DNA of 64,000 nt from Eledone cirrhosa (GCA_964016885.1 OZ024743.1:161812992-161876991); one strand, 5' to 3'. Counted from the first letter of the stretch, positions 37,819 to 48,168 are shown. A program made the numbers and translations. Notes: generated by a model from the letters alone, not told the origin.

Positions 37819-38107
37819 GAAACTACAAGTACAATCCATTAATGGAACAGTAAAAATATGTAAAACATTCCAAAAATGTTGCATCTAATAACTGCATATA
37901 CACATGTACAGATACAAAGCATATACACATCCACACATACAATAACATCCATACCTACACATGCATGCAGACATGCAGACATATCTACCTAGTTGATGGT
38001 GTGTAAATTCCAATGAGTGAGTCTTGTAACTATGTTAGAAACCAACTCTCTCTCTCTATTGGCAAAAATTTGTGAAATTATAAAACCAGAAGAACATACA
38101 TACATAC

Positions 38108-38112
<5 letters not shown>

Positions 38113-38147
<35 letters not shown>

Positions 38148-38149
38148 GG

Positions 38150-38195
<46 letters not shown>
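38113..38195. repeat. (AT)n tracts
   Basis: Two (AT)n runs with a short GGATATACAT interruption, bordering the reversed unclassified repeat. Confidence 0.95.
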
Positions 38196-38199
<4 letters not shown>

Positions 38200-38200
<1 letters not shown>

Positions 38201-38690
38201 ACCCAGTACAACCTGTGCATGTTCAGGTCGTCGACAACTAAACTGACAACCCCACCAAGCTTATTTGGTGAGGAAGGTGATATTTGACACCCTATGGGAT
38301 GAAAAACAAAACCCGTCAAAAGGCTGAGAAACTCAGAAGAGCCAACACTCATCCAATAATGTTTTTTTGTGGAGTGAGACTCCTAGTCTTCATTAAGACA
38401 TTTCTCTAGGAGAAGGTCACTGATGTAAAGCCTGCAACTTCGTTTGAATCCAATGGTGTAGGCCAGTTCTTTTTGGGTAAAATCATTCGATATTCAGAGA
38501 GTGGGATTGGTCCCATACAAAGCCTTCATTTAAAAAAGCTTCAAGCACAGGCATCACTTGATATGCGACATTTTTTTGCGATGCATGGCATTGCTGGCCA
38601 TAGGCAAGTCCCTAGCAGGACTAAAAAGCCACGTCCGTGATGCTCATGCTTAAGTATCAAGCGATAGCATTACTCAAAATCAAGTTGCAG
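38200..38690 (-). repeat. Unclassified dispersed repeat, copy 3
   Basis: Reverse orientation relative to copies 1 and 2: AACCCAGTACAACCTGTGCA at 38200 and CAACCCCACCAAGC at 38247, extending through CTCTAGGAGAAGGTCACTG at 38405 and ending before a (CA)n tract at 38696-38730. Confidence 0.6.
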
Positions 38691-38693
38691 CCA

Positions 38694-38732
<39 letters not shown>

Positions 38733-38739
38733 ATCATAA

Positions 38740-39640
38740 GTGCAATCTTATAAGTTAAAATATTTAGTTTTTGTAAAATATTTCATGCATATTATGTAAC
38801 AGCTCAGGGATGTTTAATTACAAAATACTTCCATGGCAGCTTCTTTTATCATCAGTTGACTCTGTAATTCATCGTACCATCACCATGGCCAAAAAACGTA
38901 ACGATCAACAGTCCAATCCACCTAGCTGTGAGCAGGTACCAGGTACCAGAGTGTTATGTAGTTCACCACAGTAAGAATAGCAAGCACTGTCTGAGTTTTA
39001 ACCTTTCTGTTAGCTACAGTTTTCAATTTCATCTCTGCCTTTCCAATGTGGACAGAGAATCACTAAATATAGCAACCAAAATCTCCTGCTATCATTAAAA
39101 TGGCAAGACACAAATAGAATAGTGAATCAATGACTGGCTGCCGTCTGTACTACAGAGGTCTACTCATACAATGCTGATCAACAGACTAGTCTGTACTAAA
39201 CCACACACAAAATTGAAAGAAATCTTTCAGTACAATCAATCAAGCAACTATATCTCCTTTAACCCTTTTGATACCAAACCACCTGAAACTGCCCCTAGTG
39301 CTATGATACAAACCCATTTGTTTTAAAGTGTTTATATTTACCTAAAAACTTCTTATCATAATTTAATCTAAGAACATTCAAGTTATGTTCAAAACACCAG
39401 CTTACTAATGGAACACTTAAATTCGTAGGCATTACTTTTGTTATGTTATAAATAAATACCACTTTAATAATGAAATAATCAATAGCATTTGTAAATCCCT
39501 CCAAATTCTTCAATAACTAATTCAAATATGGAGTATTTAATTAGAAATACAGTAACGAAAGGATTAATAGAAACCACCATAAAGAAAGGCAAATTGTATT
39601 TTTTAGACCATGAGATTTTAAGTACAGTTATACAAAAGTC
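38740..39640. other. AT-rich unique DNA, no gene seen
   Basis: No repeat or coding evidence recognised. Confidence 0.35.
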
Positions 39641-39642
39641 TA

Positions 39643-39975
39643 TAGGTGGCGAATTGGCAGAGTCGTTAGAATGTTAGATAGAATGCTTTGCATAATTCGT
39701 TTTGGCTCTCTGCTGTCTGAGTTCAAATATGAGCAACTTTGCCTTTCATCCATTCAAGATTGATAAAAAAAAGTACCAGTCCAGTACGGGGGCCGATTCT
39801 TCCTTTATCACTCTTTCTCACTCACTATCTTTCTCTGGAAGAAATCTGCTGCATTCAGACCTGGAGGGGATTGGGCTCTGCCAAGTTTTTAAATGCCCTG
39901 GAAATGCCATATGTCAATACAGTGCCCCTACAGCTCCCTCAGGAGTTACGGGACCGTGCATGCATACAAAAGCCT
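39643..39975 (+). mobile_element. SINE, second subfamily with extended tail
   Basis: Head GGTGGCGAATTGGCAGAGTCG, B-box GAGTTCAAATATG (degenerate), body CCTTTCATCCATTCAAG, a (TC)-rich middle and the GTGCCCCTACAGCTCCC end near 39925, matching 7722-7965. Confidence 0.65.
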
Positions 39976-39979
39976 CAAA

Positions 39980-41765
39980 TGGAATATAACACAAACAAAT
40001 CCAAAGTTCAGTCTTTGTTGATGCAACAATGCAAACCACAATGAAGGCAGAATATTCAGATAAACAACCAATTGCATTACTAATTGACGAACATAGCTCT
40101 TTTAACTAAAGTTGGACTGATGAAGGGAAGCAAGTTTACACAAGATAACAAACCTCACAATAATGACTACCAGCATTAAATAGCAGCAAAAGTAAAAAAA
40201 TTCATCTCAAGGTGTATTAGTTAATTAACCAGCAAGAAGATGCTTCCCACCACATCATTTGCTGCATGATACTCATTGTTCCCTCAGATTACTGTCATTG
40301 TTTCTCTACCTCTACTACCAAGAACTCTGCTCTTCTAAAATTATTGATGCTGTAAGATTGCTGTCACCTAAATCCATTGCAGAATAAACAAGTTAATGAA
40401 GGAGTCTAGCCCCAACATGATCACTCAATCTATTAAAAGTAGCAGCTAAATCTTCAAATCATACTCACCATCTTAAATAAAGGAAAAGATACATTAGATA
40501 ATGTAATCTTACCTATCCCTAAAAGGCAGGATGGTCATGGCTGGAAGGCTTTCAATCACAATCTGCTCAATTAGGCTGATCTGGGACGAAACAGCTAGTA
40601 CTAGCCTCCACCTAACTATATTTTCTTCTAGACAAGGGCATCTTTATGAAATTTTGCCATGTTAGTATATTAAATTATCTAATCAGTAAATGTTTTGTCA
40701 CTTAAAATCTTTATATTCCATCACTCTAAGACCAAATGAAACATATCTGCATTGTCACCATATTTACTAAGGATCAAACTCCCCACCACATGCCCCCATT
40801 CAATTTTTAAACAATTTGGACTTTGGAGTTATCTCCGATGCCTTCCTTGAAAAGAATTATCATTAATTCTAATATTTCTTCTCTCCTGTGTAATTGATGA
40901 AACATTTTAGGGGCTCACTGCATTGCATGTGTTAACTCCCACCCCTACCAATAATAAATACTTTCCACATACTTCTTTTCCAAAACTTCCTACCCATGCA
41001 GATTTTCTTTCCACCACCACACTTTACCTATAACATTTGAACCTGAAGATCCAGACATAATCCTCACCCAGTTCTCTCAATTTCCGCAGTCATAGGAGTG
41101 GGGAATGAGGGCCCAATCTTTTCAAATTCTACTCTTCATCAGGTGTAGAGGGGAGGGGTATGGAAAATCAGTCCTATACACAAAACTAATATTACCATGA
41201 AGTGGGGATGGGGCATCATTTCAGGAATCCCAAAGATCTATGAGCTTCAGAGCTTAGCTTGGCTCTCTTTAGTATTACATATCAAACATCATCACACTAT
41301 GACAACTTTGTAACAACACCTGGTATCTGCTCATTCCTTGGTTAGGTCAACTGTCCAGAATCACAGCAAAACACTCATGTCATCTATTTCCAAAAGAAAG
41401 CCATTTATTGGATTAGTAAAGATTTTCTCACTAACACATATCTCTGATTTTCTGAACTATCCGATTCAATGACCACTCAACCGGGACCCATCCAAAAAGC
41501 CTTCTCAATTTTCTCAGTATCTCTATTGTGCCTCACCTTCCAAATCCTAAAGTCCAAACCCTTTCTACCCAGTGCTGTAACCCTCTTGATTTTCCACTTA
41601 CCCATATTTTCCATACAGATCCTTAAACTGCACATCGGGGGCATATCAACCTCATCAGATTGGACTCCTAGGAATAGACTTTCCTCTATTTGACTTTTGT
41701 TGGTGTCAGCCATTCAATTATGATCATATTGGAATAAGTAAATATAAAAATAAATAAATATAATA
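39980..41765. other. Unclassified DNA, no gene confirmed
   Basis: A 78-codon minus-strand frame at 41477-41713 is mixed in composition with no motif I can name, and it lacks visible exon borders. The rest shows no repeat family I know. Confidence 0.3.
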
Positions 41766-41767
41766 AT

Positions 41768-41880
41768 AATTGTTTCTACTTTTGGCACAAGGCCAGCAAT
41801 TACCCAGTGCATTACTGGTACTTTATTTTATCGACCTCGTAAGGATGAAAGGCAAAGTTAACCTCGGCGGGATTTGAGGT
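41768..41880 (-). mobile_element. SINE 3' part, tRNA-Lys-like family
   Basis: Reversed tail TTGTTTCTACTTTTGGCACA and body through to the B box region GGCGGGATTTGA. The head is missing. Confidence 0.65.
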
Positions 41881-41999
41881 TAACTAGACATGTATCCACA
41901 TTATGTTTGTAAGAATTATACAGGTGCAATGGTATAAGAAGATCTGAGAGAAAAGATGTTATAAGATCGATTCTTGCCATCCATATACATATACACACG

Positions 42000-42004
<5 letters not shown>

Positions 42005-42045
<41 letters not shown>
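42005..42045. repeat. (CA)n/(AT)n tract
   Basis: (AT)n 42011-42043 directly left of the inverted repeat at 42081-42181. Confidence 0.9.
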
Positions 42046-42080
42046 AATGAAAAATGGCGTGCTGTGTTGTTGCAAATGTG

Positions 42081-42177
42081 ATATACAAATTAAAATGAAG
42101 AATTAGAAATGGTCTTTAATGCGAAGAAATACCTGATGATGGATAGTCCTGGCTTCTATTTCTAATTCTTCATTTTA

Positions 42178-42181
<4 letters not shown>
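42081..42181. repeat. Short inverted repeat between (AT)n tracts
   Basis: A left arm of about 25 bp (AAATTAAAATGAAGAATTAG) and its right-arm complement at 42158-42181 enclose a 48-nt loop. (AT)n tracts lie on both sides (42011-42043 and 42182-42241). It is a smaller relative in layout of the inverted repeats at 31, 46, 47 and 60 kb. Confidence 0.7.

Positions 42182-42241
<60 letters not shown>
42182..42241. repeat. (AT)n tract
   Basis: About 60 bp of alternating AT right of the inverted repeat. Confidence 0.95.
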
Positions 42242-42244
<3 letters not shown>

Positions 42245-42246
<2 letters not shown>

Positions 42247-44250
42247 GATGCATTACCAAGGAATAATCGGATAGCAAGCCAAAGAACCTACATAGATGGT
42301 AAAATTGATTATTTTCAAATCGGATAGCAAGTAAAAAGACTTACTTAAGAGTGGTAAAATTATAAAATTAGGAAAATTAACAAAAAGAACGAAAACAAAG
42401 CAGAACGAAAAAAATTTTTTTGAAGGGGAAACCTTCAAAACATTTTTTTTTTAAATAAAAAGACAAATGAAAGACAGAACTCCAAGATGGACTTAGGCAG
42501 TTTGAACCTCTTACACAAACCAAAGCACTTTCCGAGGAGTAAAAGAAGACAAAATAATAACATATAGCAATTATGCCATAACAGTGTGTGTATGTGTGTG
42601 TCTGTGTGTGTGTCTGTGTGCGTGCGCGTGTGTGCGTGTGTGTGTGTGTCTCTCTCTCAAGCCCTATCCTTTGGAGAAAGGCTTTAAAGGGTCAGTAGTT
42701 AGCACCTGTTTTATAGTCATAGTCATAGATAAAAAAAATTAACATCCCCAGAAGATTTGATACATTACTGCCAATGGAAGAAGGATGATCAAATGTCCTG
42801 TTCAGAATGGCACACTTGAGAATTTGAACACAAGACCTATTAGCTGTTAATCTTATTCCATATCCACTCAGTCATTTCAACTCTTCTATTATCTAACTAC
42901 CTTAGCTGGGTGAGCCATTTTGTCACTGGCTAAAATGGGTAGTAGTAAAAGCTTTAGAAATAGTAGAAAGGAACTGCGATGGTGGTAATGGTTCAGGTTG
43001 TAGTATGGGATGGCTAGATAATTTTGAGGTTGACAGGTAGCTTGTATTGTAGTGGTGACTAGTGGTGGTAGTGGCTAGTTGGATAGTGGTGGTTCATATA
43101 GTAGAGGTGACTTGTGGTAGCAATTGTGACATTTGAGATAAGTATGGCTTGTATTGGTAAAAGTTAGGAGTAATTTATGGGGTAGTAGCAGTGATGTAAG
43201 TGATATGGATGCAAATGAAGTGGACCACTATATACTGGTGATATCAGAAGGAGTGAAATACGTCAAAGACTGATAGCGGTGGTAATGGTCAACCCTGTAT
43301 ATCAGGACATTTTCGAATTTTTCATTCTTTATTTACTACAGTATGATGTAATTTGACGGAGATTCGTTCGACTACTGCTTCTAGCAGGTCAAGCAACTAC
43401 ATTGATGCTCTCTTGTTTGTGTTTATTTTAAGCACAAGATTAGTCTTACTTAAACAGAACTGTGACCAAAGATGTTTCAGTCGTATCCATCCGTTCATTT
43501 AAGAGATGTTTCCTAAAGTGTCCTTTCTTTATTTAAGTGTTTTGAGGGAGATTTGATTGATATTTCTAACAGAGCGGGCAACCATATAGGGGCTCTTCGT
43601 TGGTTATTTTTGTTAATGTTGTAAGCAGGGTTGAATTTAGACCTTGGGGCAAGTAATTAGAATTGAACAGTTATACATACAGGTATCAAATTCAAAAATT
43701 CTAAGGGCACAAATAAATTGCTACGGCCGTCACTGGTGGGGCAATTGCCCCCCCCCCCCCCCATTAAATCAGGCCCTGGTTGTATATGCTGTTTCTAAGA
43801 GTGGTCACGGGGACCGGTATTAAAAATATAGGAAATAAGTGACGAGAGAAGCTCTCCCTAGAAGTTCAATTTACACAACTAAATAGAAGTAATCTCTGCT
43901 GAGCCGATTCAATCAACTGTAGTGATTTCCCACCGGCCGCGATAATGTGTTGTGATGATACGTAACAACTGTAAAAAAAAAAAAAAAACGGCCACTCGAC
44001 ATATGTCAAACTTCATAAGCCCTCGTCTATAATATACATTCTATGCAACTCCACCAGATGCAACACAATATTCACTATATCACATTTGTCCCCTTTTCGA
44101 TGTTGCGTTAAAAATGTAGTGGATGTGTGCAATTATATATAACCAGCGAGGGGGTTAACGTGCACTTCAGAGAATTTTTTTAAAACAGACGGATTTATTC
44201 CACCACTCGTCAAGAACCAGCAACTACATACCCGAATTAAATAAGATAGA
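42245..44250. other. Presumed intron 1 sequence plus simple repeats
   Basis: Read on the minus strand this lies directly downstream of the splice donor at 44256. It contains a (TG)n tract (42585-42650), a poly-C run (43749-43762) and a GTGG/TAGTGG-rich stretch at 42965-43240, but no further exon I can see. Confidence 0.35.
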
Positions 44251-44256
44251 ACTTAC

Positions 44257-44383
44257 CTATTGTTGTTAAGAAATCAAATTTTTCTAACTTGTTTCCATTT
44301 TTTTCATCTTCTTTGTCAGGTAAAGGTGCGTCTTTCATGGTAGATCCGTGTTTTCGAAGGCGAGCCACTCTGGCAGATGCCAT
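44257..44383 (-). CDS. First coding exon, candidate AGC-type kinase
   Basis: A 127-nt coding exon read leftward from ATG at 44383. The reading begins MASARVARLRKHGSTMKDAP, becomes Asp/Glu/Lys-rich and ends in KLEKFDFLTTI plus one base (G). The first base of the next codon being G would fit a Gly, as at the start of a kinase GxGxxG loop. It ends in AG|GTAAGT at 44258-44251, a perfect consensus donor, leaving phase 1. Start choice: A at -3 and G at +4 around the ATG, and an in-frame TAA 21 nt upstream (44404-44402). The sequence before the break resembles the strand preceding the Gly-loop in AGC kinases such as PKA or PRKX-like proteins, where a hydrophobic FxxLxTIG leads into TGTFGRV. That match rests on about ten residues and the loop itself is not here, so identity is speculative. 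Downstream exons are not visible in the window and would lie to the left. Confidence 0.55.
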
Positions 44384-46150
44384 AGTTATTTCAATATTTC
44401 CTTAATTGTACGAACTTAGGTAAGTTTTTCCTTTCGCACGGGAAGACACTAGACGGCAATAATAATATGTTTTAAAAAGCGTGTGTGCATATGTGTGTAG
44501 GTGTATGGGGACGAAAACTTAATGTGTGACGAGAACCTTAGAAACGGACTATATAATTACTTGCATTAATTGTTTTAAGCTGGTAGAGTGAACATATCAA
44601 CATAAATAAAATGAAGAGCTGAAAACAAGGGGCCTTTTATGTATGTGGTGGTACTTCTAGTAACAGCCTTCTCTCGAAACTATATACTCGTTCACAAACT
44701 CAGACACCAAAACACATACACGCACATGCATATGCAGTCACATATAAGATATATCCAGTCAGCAACACCTGAAGTGTGTTAGAAGACGTTTTCGTTTACC
44801 AAAACCGCAAGGTGTGGAGGCAAGTTTAATTCTAACCATTTTGTTATTCTAGTTGTTGATGTGAAGTCACCATGTGTGGTAATGATTAGAGTGGTGGTGT
44901 CGGTAATGTAAGTGAGAAACGAACCCCAGCCGCTGTCTGGGAAAGAGGGAGGGGGTGTATCTGTGTGAAACTTTTTGTAAACACGAGAGAAAAAACCTGG
45001 GAAGTTTTTTTCAATGCTTGTTTGGTATTTTTCGTTGACAAACAAAAAGGATTCTCGTGGGTTTGGCTTTTTTCTTTTCTTTCTTTTGTAGTTATTGTAG
45101 TTAATGGTGGTGAAGGTGCTGGTTGGGTTGTATTTTAGTTTTCCGTTTGCAGACCAGTTTGCTTAGAGGTAAAAATCAATGTTCGCATGTTTACTGTCGC
45201 TTTAAAAGTCACAAAAACACAAACAGAAGAAAGAAGAAACAAACTAAACTATCCACTAAATAATGTCCAGAACTCACAGCTAGTGTGTCTGTTGAGGAGT
45301 AAACTAGTCCGGCTCTATCGTGTGTATGTGTCAGTGTTGAAATGTATGATAATGTTTTCGTATATATATATATACACACACACAGCAACAAGAGAAGTGT
45401 ATTTGCTTCTTTTTTTTTAATGTATAGAAACAAAGCTGAGATCTATGTATGTGTGTGTCTAACAGGTCATTGTGTTTGTTGATCTAAGTCCATGCAGTAA
45501 ACAAACTATAAAAGGGGGAGAGGGAACAGAAATGAAGAGTGAAAGAGAAAGATAGGGGACGAATAAGAGCAAATGGGGTGGAAGGTAGGGTCGAAAAAAG
45601 ACAAGTGTGTGGTTGAGAAAGTGACTGAAGGAAAGAATGAGACAAACAGAGAGAAAAGGGAGAATGGTGAGAGTAGTGACTATATAAAGTGGTGTAGTAA
45701 GAAAGACACGAATTTACCAAGCTAACATAACAGGCAGTTCAGTAGTAACTGAAGGTAAGAGAAGACGTCCTGGCTGCAAGAGAATTCGGGAGGAGTGGGA
45801 AAGTGAGAGTCAGTGCTCTTATAAAAAAAGAGAAAAGTATAAAAGAAAAGGGGGAAAGCAGTTTAAAATTGTCTTCTCCCTCCATCGCCACCAAAATGTA
45901 AATAAAAAAGTGACAAACAAAATGAGAAGCCGTTTACTTTGTCTGCTCTCAACGTTTTAGTTATGTGCTTACGAGGCGAACCTTTATGTGGTCCATAAAT
46001 CTGCTAGAAATAGTAACCTAAATACACCATACAGTTTAAAAAGAAAATAGATATCGGAGAGTGTAGTCCTAGATATACCCAGTATGAAAAAAGAAGGGAT
46101 AATGACGGCTGGTATGCTTTTCATAAGTGTGCTCGATCAAGTAAAAACTT
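44384..46150 (-). promoter_or_regulatory. Presumed 5' UTR and upstream region
   Basis: Upstream of the ATG on the minus strand, with few transposon remnants compared with the rest of the window, as expected near a promoter. No transcription start or TATA box can be placed with confidence. AT-rich TATATAG-like sequence occurs at about 45680. A small (TA)(CA)-tract lies at 45360-45385. Confidence 0.25.
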
Positions 46151-46263
46151 TTTAGTTGCAACGTGAATTGGGTGGGAAAGAAATACATGCACATTTTTTT
46201 CTTTTTCTCTCTTATACGCATGCACACGTATATACATACATATTCTTTTTACCACGTTATATC

Positions 46264-46265
<2 letters not shown>

Positions 46266-46294
<29 letters not shown>
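46266..46294. repeat. (AT)n tract
   Basis: Left flank of the inverted repeat at 46426-46629, 130 bp away. Confidence 0.95.
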
Positions 46295-46297
<3 letters not shown>

Positions 46298-46425
46298 GAT
46301 ATGGGTGTAATTATATTCATTATCGGTTCACCGGTTGAAGCACTCAAAGTTTTTACGAGGTTCCGTCTGGTGTCGGGTTTATATTTCAATATATTCCAGG
46401 GTTACGGCGGCTGTAACGTGTAGAA

Positions 46426-46626
46426 TGTAAATAGAAGCAGGAGAGAGGTCAAAGTTGCAACATAATTGAATTTTATTACATATGACAATTGTTTCAATAT
46501 CGTAAATGATCGGGGCCCGATTCTGTACCGACATCTTATGATTGAGCACTGGGCTGATCGATATTGAAACAATTGTCATATGCTATAAAATTCATTTATG
46601 GTGTAACTTTGACTTCGTTCCTGTTT

Positions 46627-46629
<3 letters not shown>
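46426..46629. repeat. Imperfect inverted repeat, about 75-bp arms
   Basis: Left arm 46426-46502 and right arm 46559-46629 match as reverse complements with several differences. Both inner ends read ACAATTGTTTCAATATCG or its complement. The 56-nt loop contains CGGGGCCCG. An (AT)n tract follows at 46633-46663. Confidence 0.8.

Positions 46630-46632
<3 letters not shown>

Positions 46633-46663
<31 letters not shown>
46633..46663. repeat. (AT)n tract
   Basis: Right flank of the inverted repeat at 46426-46629. Confidence 0.95.
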
Positions 46664-46667
<4 letters not shown>

Positions 46668-46830
46668 TTTTGAGAATTTGGTTGGTGTAAACTGTACTTA
46701 AAATCAAGTGTCGCGGCACACTGCAGATAGCGGTATTTATACACACCGGACCAATGAAACATTTAATACTTGGAATAAACCCTACTGTATAGCCGATTCC
46801 TGTTATTCTTCACTCCTTTATATAATATAT

Positions 46831-47098
46831 ATATTGTTATGTTTTGGGAGGGTCATGTTGCCAATAAGAAACACACGCACCAATTGCTTTCACTTCAATT
46901 TATTATAAATTTAAGAATTTATAAATTTCCGGTTGGTTGGTTGGTTCCACAACCAGACGAAAGAACTTTGACAATATATGAACAATCGTCTGGTTGTGGA
47001 ACCAACCAACCAACCGGAAATTTATAATAAATTGAAGTGAAGCAACTGGTGCGTGTGTTTCTTATTGGCAACATGACCCTCCCAAAGTATAACAATAT
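46831..47098. repeat. Long inverted repeat, about 113-130-bp arms
   Basis: Left arm 46831-46960 and right arm 46986-47098 are reverse complements with few differences. The left arm carries about 17 extra bases near 46907-46923. The loop of 25 nt contains AAGAACTTTGACAATATATG. A short ATAT tract at 46821-46833 and a run at 47153-47171 lie on either side. Each arm has GGTTGGTTGGTTGGTT-like sequence or its complement. Confidence 0.9.
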
Positions 47099-47253
47099 CG
47101 GTTTCAACACACGTTTTCAGATAAAGAATCTTGCTAAACAAATTCAGAAACGAAATATATATATATATATAATTAATACAATAACAGAGATAGTTTAAAG
47201 CTAAACTCTGACTGGTAACCATCTCACTCAACAAACATTAGGTTATATTATCC

Positions 47254-47345
47254 GCCTGCATAGCTCAGTCGGTAGAGCATCAGACTTTTATAGCATATAT
47301 TATGAAGGTATCTGAGGATCGCGGGTTCAAGTCCCTCTGCGGGCG
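47254..47345 (+). tRNA. tRNA-Lys(UUU) with a 19-nt intron
   Basis: Cloverleaf by eye: acceptor GCCTGCA/TGCGGGC, 7 pairs (one G-U) with discriminator G at 47345; D-stem GCTC/GAGC; anticodon stem TCAGA/TCTGA; five-base variable loop; T-stem with one C-T mismatch at 47322/47336. The anticodon TTT is at 47287-47289. The loop is interrupted after position 37 by 19 nt (47291-47309), the canonical place for eukaryotic tRNA introns, and the intron contains GAA that could pair with the anticodon. The spliced length is 73 nt. Internal promoter boxes are TAGCTCAGTCGG and GGTTCAAGTCC. No close T-run terminator follows: the 3' flank is (AT)n and the first TTTT is about 50 nt downstream. It could be a functional gene or a well-kept tRNA copy. 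Confidence 0.75.
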
Positions 47346-47346
47346 A

Positions 47347-47378
<32 letters not shown>
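47346..47378. repeat. (AT)n tract directly after tRNA
   Basis: Alternating AT starting within a few bases of the tRNA 3' end. Confidence 0.95.
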
Positions 47379-47382
<4 letters not shown>

Positions 47383-47465
47383 GGAGGTGAGTTTTATTGT
47401 AGTACAATAAAGCAATGCAGATATCGGATAAGAAGCACTCTACAATTTGTGGGACTGGAGTATGC

Positions 47466-47801
47466 ATAATATAAGATCAAAAGATGGTTAAAGGAGTTCC
47501 ATATATTTTATTATGCGCATTTCAAAAACAAACATCATCAAGCAATAATATTTGTGTTTTCATCAGATAAAACAGGAGAACATGATATGAAGGCTAAAAA
47601 ACACTTGTTGATAGTGCAGTTTTAAATCAACATATGTTGATTTAAAACTGCACTATCAACAAGTGTTTTTTAGCCTTCATATCATGTTCTCCTGTTTTAT
47701 CTGATGAAAACACAAATATTATTGCTTGATGATGTTTGTTTTTGAAATGCGCATAATAAAATATATGGAACTCCTTTAACCATCTTTTGATCTTATATTA
47801 T
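47466..47801. repeat. Perfect 336-bp palindrome (168-bp arms, no loop)
   Basis: 47466-47633 and 47634-47801 are exact reverse complements with no spacer, centred on CATATG. Right-arm landmarks include ATCTGATGAAAACAC (47699) and TTGAAATGCGCATAATA (47742). Beyond the right end lies (AT)n at 47797-47815. The left end is reached from a unique 88-bp stretch and the (AT)n before it. Confidence 0.97.
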
Positions 47802-47815
47802 ATATATATATATAT
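47797..47815. repeat. (AT)n tract
   Basis: Right flank of the palindrome at 47466-47801, overlapping its last bases. Confidence 0.9.
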
Positions 47816-47854
47816 AGTTGTTATATATTAAGGTGCATTATTGGTTGTGTAAAA

Positions 47855-48044
47855 TTAACTTTGCCTTTTATCCTTCCGGGGTCGATAGAATAAAGTACCA
47901 GTAATGCATTGGGTAATTGCTGGCCTTGTGCCAAAAGTAGAAACAATTTTAACTTTGCCTTTCATCCTTCCGGGGTCGATAGAATAAAGTACCAGTAATG
48001 CATTGGGTAATTGCTGGCCTTGTGCCAAAAGTAGAAACAATTAT
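47855..48044 (+). mobile_element. SINE tail duplicated in tandem (95 bp x 2)
   Basis: Two head-to-tail copies, 47855-47949 and 47950-48044, of the Lys-SINE 3' part from TTAACTTTGCC through AAAGTAGAAACAATT. They are nearly identical, so probably a recent tandem duplication rather than two insertions. Confidence 0.8.
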
Positions 48045-48168
48045 TGGTTGTGAAAAATGGTCCAATGTTAGCAATATTAAGTTCTCCACGCTTTTGTATA
48101 TCTCCAATTCCATTCAAGGGAACAGCTAGATGATGTAAAACGGAGTATAAGTATCAAAATGAAAATCC

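Larger units (their letters stand above)
35772..37830 (+). mobile_element. R4/Dong-like non-LTR element with REL-endonuclease
   Basis: A 5'-truncated element of the restriction-like-endonuclease group. Domains run from reverse transcriptase (35775-36404, continuing in another frame to about 36970), through a CCHC knuckle (37300-37360), to a PD-(D/E)xK nuclease-like end (37550-37818). It lies between (CATA)n tracts on the left and CATA/CACA-type sequence on the right (37900-37985). Assignment to the R4/Dong group is by motif resemblance and domain order, and other REL-endonuclease clades are possible. At least four frame changes make it inactive. Confidence 0.7.

Noticed and set aside
41477..41713. 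78-codon frame as a host exon
   Set aside because: No acceptor or donor at plausible positions and no recognisable domain. Possible unclassified transposon protein.
45484..45720. Ser/Leu-rich minus-strand frame near the candidate promoter
   Set aside because: Composition is driven by a GA-rich plus strand and there is no supporting context.
46708..47234. Small mirrored open frames at the 46.8 kb inverted repeat
   Set aside because: The same protein text appears on both strands only because the DNA is palindromic.
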